NCBI GenBank assembly: GCA_021442155.1 | Contig: CM038214.1 | Span: forward strand, 21,849,808-21,913,807 | DNA: 64,000 nucleotides | Source: Cymbidium sinense | Lineage: Eukaryota; Streptophyta; Magnoliopsida; Asparagales; Orchidaceae | Reading direction: 5' to 3' | Part shown: one piece after another, positions 50,736 through 62,812 of the stretch | Layout: each line of letters opens with the position of its first letter | How positions within the stretch are numbered: the first letter of the stretch is position 1 | Made by a program: the position numbers and the translations under genes | Notes under the pieces: generated by a model | The model's input: the letters and a program-made list of their open reading frames with translations, nothing else | What the model was told of the DNA's origin: nothing | The model's database searches: none

Positions 50736-53700
50736 AAACAAAAAATAATAACTAATAATAAACTAAAAACTAATAATAACGAACTAATAACTAATAACTA
50801 ACTAATAAATAAAACCTAATAAACTAACTAAACTAATAAACAATAAAATTAAATAACTAATAAAACTAACTAAATAAACCTAATAAATAAACTTAATAAC
50901 TAATAAAAACTAATAACTAATAATAACTAAATAATAATAACTAATAACTAAAATTAAACTAATAACTAATAAAACTAATAAAACAATTCATGAAACTAAT
51001 AAACTAATAATAATAACTAATAACTAAAAAAACTAATGAAACTAACTAATAATAATAGTAATAATAATAATAATAACTAATAACTAATAACTAAACTAAA
51101 ACTAACCTAATTAATAACTAAAATAATAATAGCTAAACTAATAATTAAACTAACTAATAAATAAACTAATAAAACTAAATAACTAATAAACCTGAATAAC
51201 TAATAACTAATAACTAATAACTAAATAACTAATAAACTAATAAACTAATAAAGTAATTAAACTAATAACTAATAAATAATAAAATAAATACTATAAAACA
51301 AAAAAACTAAACTAATAAACTATAACTAATAACTAATTAACTACTAACTAATAAAAACTAATAATTAACAAATAAACTAATAATAACTTATAAATAAACT
51401 AACTAACTAATCTAATAACTAAAAATAATCACTAAGCTAATAACTAATAGCTAATAATAAAACTAATAAAATAATAATAATAACTATTAAAATAATAAAA
51501 CTAACTAAACTAAACTAATAACTAATAATTAAACTAATTACTAAAATAACTAAACTAAAAACTAATAAACTAATAAAAAGCTAAATAATAAACTAACTAC
51601 TAAACTAAAACTAAATTAAATAAATAACTAAACTAATAACCAATAACTAACTAATAATTAATAATAACTAACTTAATAAATAATAAAATAACTAAACTAA
51701 AAACTAATAATAAACTAAGAAACCAATAACTAATAAATAATAACTAACTAACTAATAAACTAATAGCTAATAAAATAATAATAAAACAAAAACATAAAAC
51801 TAAATAACTAATAATAATAATAACTAAACTAATAAACCAATAATAAATAACTAACTAATAATAAATAATTGATAACAAACTAAATAACTAAACTAAAAAT
51901 AATAACTAATAAGACCTAAAAAGTAATAATAACTAAACTAATAACTAATAATAAACTAATAATAACTAAATAAACTAACTAAATAACTAATAAATATTAA
52001 AACTAATAAACTTACTAATAACTAATAATACTAACTAATAATATACTAATAAACTCAATAATAAAATTGACTAACTAATAATAACTAATAACCAATAACT
52101 AAGTAATAAAAATAAATTTACTAAACTAATAACTAACTATTAATAAATAACTAAAACTAATTAACTGAATTAATAATGAAATAACTAAACTAATAAACTA
52201 ATAACTAATAACTAATAATAAAATTAAAACTAAACTAATAATAACTAATAATAAGAACTAATAACTAATAAAACTAACTAAACTAACTAAACTAATAACT
52301 AAGTAACTAAACTAATAAACTAATAAACTAATAAAAAACTAATATCTAATAATAACTAAAAAACCAATAACCACAACAAATATAAACTAATAACCAAAAA
52401 ACTAATAAAATAACTAAACTAAACTAAATAAAAAAAACTAAAATAACTAATAACTAAACTAAATAACCTATAATAACTAAACTAATAAATTAATAAAACT
52501 ACTAACTAACTAATAATAAATTAATAAACTAACTAATAATAATAATTAATAAACTAAAATAAAACTAATAAAAAAACTAAACTAAAAACTGACTAACTAA
52601 TAATAACCTAACTAACTAATAACTAATAACTAATAACTAAATTAATAATAATAAACTAATAACTAACTAAATCACTAATAAAACTAAAAAATAATAACTA
52701 AACTAAATAAACTAAATAACTAAACTAATAACTAACTAACTAAACTAATAACTAAATAAACTAACTAATAGCTAATAGTAACTAAAAATAAATAACTAAA
52801 TAAAATAACTAAACTAAACTAATAAAGCAAACAATAACTAAGATAACTAACTAATAATAACTTAACTAATAATAAAGAATAACTAAATAATAAAACTAAA
52901 CTAATAACTAAAAACTTTGATAACAAAACTAATAACTAACTAATAAATAAACTAATTAATAATTAAACTAATAACTAATAATAAACTAAATAACTAACTA
53001 ATAACTAACTAAATAAAAACTAATAAACTAATAAGTAATAACTAAACTAAAAAATAATAACTAAACTAATAATAAAATATAACTAAAAACTAATAAACTA
53101 AACTAATAACTAATAACTAACTAATAAATAAACTAACTAAAAAATAATAACTAAAACTAAACTAATGAAACCTAATAAAACTAATAAAATAACTAACTAA
53201 ATAACTAACTAAACTAATAAGAACTAAATAATTAACTAAATAACTAAATAACTAAACTAACAAATTAATAACTAATAACTAAACTAAAAACTAAACTAAA
53301 CCTAATAACTAAATAATAACTAACTAAATAAAAACTAATAATAAACTAAAACTTAATAACTAACAACTAATAATAATAAACTAAAAACTAATACCAAATA
53401 ATAATTAATAATACTAATAACTAATAAACTAATAATTGAAAATAAGTAAACTAAAAACTAATAATTAATAAAACAACTAAATAATAATAACTAATAAGCT
53501 AATAATTAACTAACTAATAAAACTTAATAACTAACTAACTAACTAATAAATAAACCTATAAATAAAATTAAACTAATAACTAAAAAACTAAACTAAATAA
53601 CTATAACAAACTAATAGCTTAACTAATAAACTAATAACTAAAACTAAATAACTAATAACTAATAAACTAACTACTAATTAACCAAAAACTAATAATAACT

Positions 53701-54793
53701 AATAACTAACTAACTAACCTAATAAAAACTAAGAACTAATAACTAATAAACTAATAAAACTAAAAACTAATAATAAAAAACCTAATAATACTAACTAGCT
53801 AAAACTAATAAAAACTAAACTAATAATAACTAAACTAATAACCTAATAAAACTAAATAACTAAACTAATAACTAATAATAACTAATAAACTAATAACGTA
53901 TAATTAATAACTAACTAATAACTAATAATAAAATTAACTAATTAACTAACTAACTAATAACTTAAAACTAATAACTAATAACTAACTAATAATTAAACTA
54001 ATAAAAAAAATAAAAATCATAAACTAATATCTAATAACTAAAAACCTAACTAAACCTAACTAAAAATTGATAAATAAATAATAAACTAATAAACTAATAA
54101 TAACTAAACTTAAAACTAAATAACTAACTAAACTAAAAACTAATAAAAACTAACTAACTAAATTAACTAACTAAATAAATAACTAATAATAACTAAAACT
54201 AAATAACAAAACTAATAAACTAATAAAATAAAAAACTAACTAATAATTAATAATAATAACTAAACCAAAAATCTTATAATAACCAATAAAATTAACTAAA
54301 CTAATAACTAATACTTAACTAATAGTAACTAACTAAAATTAATAACTAATAATAAATTAAACTAATAATGAATAAAAACTAAAACTAATAAACTAAACTA
54401 ATAAACTATAACTAATAATAATAACTAATAACTAATAACTAAACTAATAACAAATTAATAACTAATAACTAACTAAAAACTAAACTAAATAATTAACTAA
54501 AACTAACTAAACTAATAACTAACTAATAACTAAACTAAAAACTAACTAATTAATAAGTAACTAACTAATAACTAAAACTAATAACTAAATAATAACTAAA
54601 TTAAATTACTAAAAACTAATAACTAATAAAAATAACTAAACTAAACTAATAAAATAATAACTAACTAATAATAATAATAAAACTAAAACTAAGTTATAAC
54701 TAATAAAAAGTACTAATAACTAATAAGCTAATGAACTAAATAATTAACTAATAATAATAATAACTAAACTAATAACTAGTAATATCTAATAAT
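50736..54793. repeat. Degenerate CTAATAA/CTAA array, left part
   Basis: About 4 kb are built almost only from the words CTAATAA, CTAA and TAA, with ACTAATAACTAATAACTAAT as the most regular local pattern (period 7). G is nearly absent from the plus strand. All frames are packed with TAA stops on the plus strand. The left end grades into the A/C-rich segment. The array continues after the LINE insertion. Confidence 0.95.
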
Positions 54794-54806
54794 TCTAACT
54801 AACAAA
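54794..54806 (+). repeat. Possible target-site duplication, left copy
   Basis: TCTAACTAACAAA next to the LINE 3' end resembles TCTAACTAACCAAA next to its 5' end. In such a simple array a chance match is possible. Confidence 0.45.
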
Positions 54807-54849
54807 CAATAACAACAACAACAACAAGAACAAGCCTTAATCCTACTAG

Positions 54850-55584
54850 GTGGGGTCGGCTACATGAATCCTTCGTCTCCATTGTGTCCTATTATGTGTC
54901 AAATTCTCATTTAATTCAAGGATACTAAGATTATTTTTATACATCTTAACCAAGTCTTTTTAGGTCTACCTCTACCTTTCTTAACATAAGGAAAATCTAA
55001 TGCATCTACTCTCCTAATCGGGTCATCAGACGGCCGATGCTTTATGTGACTAAACCATCTAAGGCGACTCTCCCTAATCTTATCTACCACTGGAGCTACT
55101 CCAACTTTTTTCTGAACATACTCATTTTGCATTCTATCTCTAAGAGTAAAGCCACTCATCCACCTGAGCATCCTCATCTCTGTAACACTTAACTTAGTCT
55201 TATGCTTCTCTTTATTGGCCAACATTCTGCACCATAAGTCATTGCAGGTCTTACCACCATCTTATAAAATTTTCTCTTAAGTTTAAGTGGAACTTTTCTA
55301 TCACATAATAGGCTAGATGCATTCCTCCACTTCAACCATCCAACTTGAATTCTACTAATAACATCTCCATCTATTTCACCATCATTTTGAACAATAGAGC
55401 CTAAATATCTGAATCACTCACTCTTATTAATGACTTGATCACCTAAAGTCACAGCACTATAACTAAAACTTCTACAACTAAAATTACACTCCATATATTT
55501 AGTTTTAGATCTACTTAAACGAAAGCCTTTAGACTCTAAAGTTGACCTCCATAATTCAAGTTTCTGTTGAACTCCCTCTCTAGT
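54850..55584 (-). pseudogene. RTE LINE polyprotein C-terminal part
   Basis: After the stop, the frame continues with [20 protein letters not shown] near 55560-55500, the RT thumb region. A frame change follows. The frame 55225-54911 gives TEMRMLRWMSGFTLRDRMQN and VGVAPVVDKIRESRLRWFSH, the conserved C-terminal segment of plant RTE elements, ending with KKGRGRPKKTWLRCI. The remainder to 54850 is the 3' untranslated region. Confidence 0.88.
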
Positions 55585-56283
55585 CTAATCAACAAGAAGA
55601 ATGTCATCAGCAAAAAGCATACACCAAGGTACATCTTCTTGTAAATGCCTCGTAAGAACATCCATAACTAAAGTAAAAATATCAGGGCTTAATGTTGATC
55701 CTTGATGTAATCCAACTGAAATAGGAAAATATTTTATCAATCCTCCTTGTGTTTGGACACAAGTAACAACTCTAGAATACATATCCTTAATGACTTGAAT
55801 ATAACCAATATTATCTCCTTTCTGCTCTAGAACTCTCCAAAGAACATCTCTTGAGATTTTATCATAAGCTTTCTCTAAATCAATAAATATCATATGTAGA
55901 TCCTTCTTCCTTTCTCTATGCTTCTCCATCAAACCTCTTAACAAATGTATAGCATCCATAGTAGATCTACCTGGCAAGAAACCAAACTGATTGTGAGAAA
56001 CTTCTGTATCACATCGTAACCTATGCTCAATTACTCTCTCCCATAATTTTAATGTATGGAACATTAACTTAATTCCTTTATAATTTGCACACTCTTGTGC
56101 ATCACCTTTATTCTTAAATATAGGAACCAACAAACTCTTTCTCCACTCATCTGGCATCTTTTTAGTCTTTAAAATAACATTAAAAAGATTTGTATGCCAA
56201 GAAATTCCTTGATCTCCCAAAAATTTTGACACATCTTTTGGAATATTATCCGGTCCTACTGCTTTTCCAGATTTCATTTTCAT
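55585..56283 (-). pseudogene. RTE LINE reverse transcriptase domain
   Basis: The longest clean frame of the window, 232 codons, covers the fingers and palm of the RT. Motifs in order are GPDNIP, LVPIFKNKGDAQEC, NYKGIKLM, KLWERVIEHRL, NQFGFLPGRSTMDAI, IFIDLEKAYDKI (first catalytic Asp), VGLHQGSTLSP, and WCMLFADDILLVD with the FADD active site at about 55612-55601. All catalytic residues visible in this stretch are present. Directly after LVD a TAG stop (55585-55587) replaces a codon that is Glu in relatives (then TREGV...). The frame is the same as that of the endonuclease, showing they were once one polyprotein. Confidence 0.93.
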
Positions 56284-56824
56284 TAAAGCTTCACTAACTT
56301 CAGATTTACTAATACAATGATAAAAATAAAATTCTCTATTTTTTTAGGGTATTAAGGTTGCTAAAATCAATCATACTTTCAGATCCTTCATTGAAAATTT
56401 TATCAAAATACCTCATCCACCTATTTTAAATATATTTTTCTAAGAAAAGCACTTTATTATTTTCATCCTTAATACCCCTCACTTGAACTATGTCTTTACT
56501 TCTCCTATCTCTTTGGTTGGCTAACTTATACATACATCTTTCATCTTCTTTGGTATCTAATCTATTGTATAAATCACTAAAAGCTAATTTTTTTGCATCA
56601 TACATTGCTTTCTTAGAATCTCTACAGGCCACTTTATATCTTTCCCAATTCTCTGAGTTTGTACATCTAAACCAAGTTTTATAAGAATGCTTCTTATTTT
56701 TTATCTTTTCTTGCACACTCTGACTCCACAACCAACTATTCTTATTAAAAGAAGCTTTTCCTTTTGATTCTCCAAGCACATCTTTTGCAACTTGCTTAAT
56801 TTCACTTGATATTTTTTCCCACAT
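56284..56824 (-). pseudogene. RTE LINE linker region (frameshifted)
   Basis: The frame 56824-56426 is offset from the endonuclease frame and encodes the basic, lysine-rich linker between endonuclease and reverse transcriptase (WLWSQSVQEKIKNKK, KRAMYDAKK-like SKKAMYDAKKLAFSDLYNRL). The next section, to 56284, returns to the original frame after a second shift. The linker has no known enzymatic role. The plus-strand frame at 56490-56684 is its antisense shadow. Confidence 0.8.
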
Positions 56825-57720
56825 AATGTTAGCTTATGAACATCCCAAATTCTAATTTCTTGTAGCTTGCTCTTAAAAATATTTTTATTTGTGTTCTTTA
56901 AGTGTCCCCATCTAATCCTAGGACAATAATTTAGTTTATTTTTTCTCTTACAACCTTTCATCTTAAAATCTAAAACTAATAGTCGATGTTGGGTACTTAA
57001 AATTTCACTTGGAATGACCTTACAATCTTTACAATCTAAACGATCTATTTTTCTTATCAAAAAATAATCAATCTATGTTTTACTAGATCTATTTTTATAA
57101 GTAATAATATGTTCATCTCTTTTCTTAAATAAAGTATTAGCAACTACAAAATCATAAGCTAAGGTAAAATCTAATATAGTCCTACCTTCTTCATTAGTCA
57201 CTCCAAATCCATAACCACCATGAATACTTCTAAAATATTCTACCACTCTACCAACATCGCCATTTAAATCTCCCCCAATAAATACTTTTTCTTCAAGAGG
57301 TATCTTTTGTATTAATCCCTCTAATTCATTCCAAAATGTTTCTTTTGAGCTTACCTACAAACCTACTTGAGGAGCATAGACACTTATAACATTGATAATC
57401 TTAGTATCAACAATAATCTTTAAAGCTATAATTCTATCTCCACATCTATTAATACTTATAACATTATTCTTCAAACTTTTATCTATAATCACACCTACAC
57501 CGTTTCTAGTTCGACTTTTACCTGAATACCAAAGCTTAAAACCTAAACTATCAATCTCCTTGGCCTTCTCACCAACCCATTTAGTTTGTTGAACACATAA
57601 AATATTTATCTTTCTATGAACCATAATATCTATTAATTCCATTAATTTACCTATAAGAGTAAGTATATTCCAAGATCCTAACCTAATTCTAGTTTCATGG
57701 ACTAATTTCTTTGCCCGCAT
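56701..57720 (-). pseudogene. RTE LINE endonuclease domain (broken)
   Basis: This domain nicks the target DNA to start reverse transcription. The frame opens at 57720 and reads RIRLGSWNILTL (the Asn motif), then VQQTKWVGEKA near 57590, where related elements have Glu in QETKW, so the metal-binding Glu appears changed to Gln. RNGVGVIIDKSLKNNVI and INVISVYAPQ follow, then TAG at 57355-57357. In the same frame come FIGGDLNGDVG (the Asp/Asn motif), another TAG at 57073-57075, and IDYFLIRKIDRL with STQHRLLVLDF (the final His). Apart from the stops the frame is kept to about 56700. It could not yield an active enzyme. Confidence 0.9.
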
Positions 57721-57843
57721 CCGTCAATAATGTGGGAACCCTTGCTTATTTAACACTGCACCCGGGCGTCGATGCAGCGGCTCTAGCACATTTTTTCACT
57801 GTATTCAAGCCATACAGCGCATCACTTCCAGGGGACCCCTAAA

Positions 57844-57857
57844 TCTAACTAACCAAA
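57844..57857 (+). repeat. Possible target-site duplication, right copy
   Basis: TCTAACTAACCAAA directly follows the LINE 5' end and matches 54794-54806 with one extra base. Confidence 0.45.
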
Positions 57858-60800
57858 TAATAAAAACTAATAAAATTAATAAACTAATAATAACTAACTA
57901 ACTAATAATAATAACTAAATAATTAACTAAAAACTAATAAAAACTAGACCTAATAAACTAATAAACTAATAAGTAATAAATAATTAAGACTAATAACTAA
58001 ACTAATAAATAATGAATAAATAACTAATAGACTAATTACTAATAACTAAAGTAATAAAACTGACTAACTAACTAAAAATAATCTAATAGTAATAACTAAT
58101 AAACTAATAAATAATAACTAATAACTAATAAAACTAAATAACTAATTAATAGCTAACTAATAAACTAGCTAACTAATAACTAAAAACTAGTAAACTAATA
58201 ACTAAGTTAAAAAACTAAAACTAACTAATAGTTGCTAACTAATAATAACTAAACTAGCTAAAAACTAACTAATAACTAAACTAACTAAGCTAATAAACTA
58301 ATAATAACCTAGTAAATAATAACTAAACTAATAAACTAATAATTAATAACTAATAACTAAATAATAACCTAATAAAACTAATAATAAATAACTAAACTAA
58401 TAATTAATAAACTAATAAAATAACTAAACTAATAATAATAAAACTAAATAAAATAAACAAATTAATAATAATTATAATAATAATAATAACAAAACTAATA
58501 ATTAATAATAACTAAACTAACAAAACTAATAAACTAACTAAAAAGTAAAAATTAATAAACTAATAACTAAATAAATTAATAAACTAATAACTAAACTAAT
58601 AAACTAACTCATAACTAACTAAACTAATAATTAATAACTAAATAATAAAACTAATAAAACTAATAATAATAATAATAACTAATAACTAACTAATAGTAAA
58701 CCTAATAACTAGTAACTAACTAAACTAATAATAAAACAAAATAATAAACTAGTAATAACTAAATAACCAATAATAATAACTAACTAATGAATAATAGCTA
58801 ATAACTAATAACTAATAAATAAATAAACTAATGATAAAACTAATAATTAATAACTAATAATAATGACTATAATAAACTAAAAACTAAAAACTAATAATAA
58901 CTAATGAATAATAATAAAACAAATAAATAAACTAAGAACTAACTAATAATAATAAAATTAAACTAATAACTAACTAAATAACTAATAATAATAAAGATAA
59001 TAATAACTAAAATTAAATAAAACTAAAACCAAATTAACCAATAATTACTAAAAACCAATAAACCAAAAACTTAACTAATAACTAACTAAACCAATAATAA
59101 ATAACCAATCAATAATAATAACATAAAACCAACTAATAAATAACTAATAAAATAACTAAACAAATAACTAATAATAACTAACTAGCTAATAAACTAATAA
59201 TAAACTAATAAACTAATAAACTAATAACTAATCACTAATAATAAATAATAATATTAAACAAATAATAACTTACTAATAAACTAAATAACTAACTAATAAC
59301 TAACAAACTAATAAAACTAATAAAATAAATAAACTAATACACTAATAATAATAACAAAACTAATAACTAAAACTAAAACTAACTAACTAACTAAAATAAT
59401 AACTAATAGAACTAACTAAAACTAAAAGCTAAACTAAAAACTAAACCTAATAAAATAACTAAATTAATAATAATAACTAATAACTTATAACTAACTAATA
59501 AACTAATAATAACCAACTAAAAAATAACTAAACTAATAAACTAATAACCAAAACTAACTAATATAAAAAAATAAAAAATAACTAATAACTAAACCTAATA
59601 ATTAAATGACTAACTAATAATAACTAAACTAAAACTAACTTAACTAATAAACTAATAATTAATAAAACTAACAAACTAGTAACTAATAATAACTAAGAAA
59701 TAAACTAGCTAACTAAATTAAAATCCTAATAACTAAAACTAAATAAATAAACTAATAACTAATAAAAACTAAGAAAACTAATAAATATACTTAAATAACT
59801 ACGCTAACTAATAACTAAATTAATAAATTAAAACTAAATAAATTAACTAACTAATAAACTAATAACTAATAAATAACTAAAATAATAAACTAATAACTAA
59901 TAAAAACTTATTAAAAAAAATAAAACTAACTAACTAATAACAAACTAATAATAATAAAACTAATAACTAATAAACTAATAAAACTAAAATAAACTAATAA
60001 ACTAATAAACTAATAAGTAAATTAAACTAATAACTAATAAACTAAATAAATAAATAAAACATATAACCCAACAATAAATAAACTAATAACTAATAACTAA
60101 TAATAATAACTAATAATAATAACTAATAAAAAACTAACTAAACTAATAACTAATAAACTAAACCCAAAAACAAATAGTAATTAATAATAACTAAACTAAT
60201 AACTAATAAATTGAAAACTAACTAATACACTAATAACTAATAACTAAACTAAAAATAATTAAACTAATAACTAATAATAATAACAAATAAACTAATAACA
60301 AATAATAATAATTAACTAATAACTAAACTAATAACTAATAATAATAATAATAAAATAAAAACTAAATAATACTAATAAACAAAAAACTAAACTAATAATG
60401 ACTAACTAAACTAAACTAATAACCAATAACTAACTAAATTAATAAACTAAACTAATAAGTAATAATAAATAAAACTAATAACTAATAATAATAAACTAAA
60501 TAACAAAATAACTCAACTAAGAAAATAACTAAACTAACAAAATAACTAAATAATTAACTAAAAACCTAAACTAATAAATAATAATAATAACTATTAATTA
60601 ATAACTAATAAATAATAATAATATAATAAAATAATAATAAATAAATAACTAAAACTAATAACTAATAGTAATAACTAATTATAACTACACTAAGTAATAA
60701 AAACTAATAACTAATAATAATAACTCAAAAATTAATAACTAAAAACTAATAATAATAAACTAAAACTAATAACTAATAAAACTATCTAACTAATAACTAA

Positions 60801-61425
60801 ACTAAACTAATAACTAATTAAAAAATAAAAATATTAAATAATAATTAAACTAAAAAATAATAAACTAATAACTAATAACTAATATAAAAACTAAAAAACA
60901 AAAAATAATAATAACTAATAATAACTAATAATAACTAAAAAACTAATAACTAAACTAATGAGTAATAATCTAATAACTAATAAAAATAAGCTCATAAAAC
61001 TAATAACTAATAATAACTAAACAAATAACTAATTAATAACTAAAATAAATTAATTAATAAATTAATAAACTAAACCTAAACTAACTAAAATAATAATAAC
61101 TAATAAATAAACCTAATAACTAATAAACTAATAACTAAAATAATTATAAAAAAACTAAAAACCTAAATAACTAAAATAATATAACTAATAAAAAAATTAA
61201 TAAACTAATAATTAATTAAAAACTAATAATAACTAATAAACTAATAACTAATAACAAACTAAAAACTAATAACTAAACTAAAATAACTACATAATAATAA
61301 ATAAACTAATAAACTTAAAACTAATAATAAAATTAATGATTAAAATAACTAAACAAATATACTAATAACTAATAAACTAAAAACTAAAAGCTAAAAACTA
61401 ATAAACTAATAACTAATAATAACTA
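57858..61425. repeat. Degenerate CTAATAA/CTAA array, right part
   Basis: This continues the array at 50736-54793 with the same word use and the same strand asymmetry, interrupted only by the LINE. Near its right end the words shift gradually to AACTAAACCTAAA, merging into the CCTAAA-type satellite. Confidence 0.95.
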
Positions 61426-62812
61426 AACCCTAAAAACATAAAAAATAAACCAAATCTAAAAAAAAAGTTAAAAATAAAATAAAAAAAATGTAAACCTAAA
61501 TAAAATAAAAACTCAACTAAAACATAAAAATAAGAATCTAAACTAAAAGGTAAACTAACTAAACTAAATGATTCTAAGCCTATCTATTTACTTAATTTAA
61601 AAATAATAATAATAAATAAATAAATAAAAAACCCTAACCCTAAACCCTAAACCCTAAACCCTAAACACTAAACCCTAAAACTCACATTAAACCCTAAACC
61701 CTAAACCCAAAACCAGAACCTAAACCCTAAAACCTACAACTATAATCCCTAAACCATAAAAACCTGAAAGACCTAAACCTAAACTAAATAAAACCTAAAA
61801 ATAAAATAAATAAATAAACATAAATTTTGAGAAAATAACAAAATAAATAAAAATAAAAATCCAAACTAAAATCTAAACCTAAACCTAGAAATAAAATAAA
61901 ATAAAATAAATAAAAACTAAACTAAAATAAAATACATAAAAACCTAAACCAAACTAAAAATAAAATAAGCCTAAAAATAAAAAAACCTAAATAAAAAAAA
62001 CTAAACATAAAATAAAAATAAAATAAACCTAAAATAAAATAAAATAAAATATAAACAAAATAAAAACTTGAACCTAAAAAATAAAACCTAATAATAAATA
62101 AAAAAGAAAACCTAAACCATAAACTAAAAAAAACTAAACCTAAAATAAAAATAAACTAAACTAAATAAAATAAACCTAAACCTAAACTAAAATAACCCTA
62201 AAGCCTAAACCATAAACTATAAACTAACCATAAACCCTAAAAACCTAAAATCCTAAACCTAAACTAAATAAAACCTAAAAATAAAATAAATAAATAAACC
62301 TAAACCTAAATAAAATAGAACAATAAGAGAAAATAAAACCTAAACTAAACCTAAACCAAAACCTAAGCCTAAACCTAAACTTAAAAATAAAATAAAATAA
62401 TAAATAAAAATAAAATAAAAAAATTATTAAAAACCTAAACTAAACTAAAAAAAATAAACCTAAAAATAAAATACTTAAATAAAATAAAAACTAAACCTAA
62501 AATTAAAATAAAATAAACCTAAAATAAAATAAAATAAAAACTAAATGAAAACCTAATCCTAAAAAATAAACTTGAAAGTGAATTAAAAAAAAAACCTAAA
62601 CTATAAACTAAAAAAAATGTAAACTGAAAATAAAAAATAAAATAAACCTAAACCTAAACTAAAAAAATAAAATAAACCTAGATAAAATAAAAAATAAAAG
62701 TAAAAGTAAAATAAAATAAACCTCAAATAAAATAAAATAAAACAAAATAGAAACCTAAACCTAAAATTTAAACCTAAAAATAAATAAATAAAAACCTAAA
62801 CCCTGAACTATT
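61426..62812 (-). repeat. Telomere-derived satellite, inverted block
   Basis: The same satellite plan appears on the opposite strand: CCCTAAA runs at 61629-61740, A-rich AAATAAAATAAACCTAAA words elsewhere, and the anchor sequence in reverse at 61577-61601 (TATCTATTTACTTAATTTAA). Its right edge is ACCCTGAACTATTAGGGAGC near 62800. No coding sequence is present. Confidence 0.93.

Larger units (their letters stand above)
54807..57843 (-). mobile_element. Near full-length RTE-clade LINE (non-LTR retrotransposon), defective
   Basis: An insertion of about 3.04 kb splits the CTAATAA array. On the minus strand it starts at AGGGGTCCCCTGGAAGTGAT (57843), encodes an apurinic-type endonuclease and then a reverse transcriptase, and ends in CTTGTTCTTGTTGTTGTTGT, the TTG-repeat tail typical of plant RTE elements. 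Order and size fit a full-length element. It replicated by target-primed reverse transcription. The coding region has three in-frame TAG stops and at least three frame changes, so it is no longer autonomous. Its good preservation compared with the other relics here marks it as a relatively late arrival. Confidence 0.93.

Noticed and set aside
56490..57592. Plus-strand frames at 56490-56684 and 57392-57592
   Set aside because: They are antisense shadows of the RTE LINE coding strand.
50736..61425. CRISPR-like or other spacer-repeat array
   Set aside because: There is no constant repeat with unique spacers; it is a simple low-complexity word array in plant DNA.
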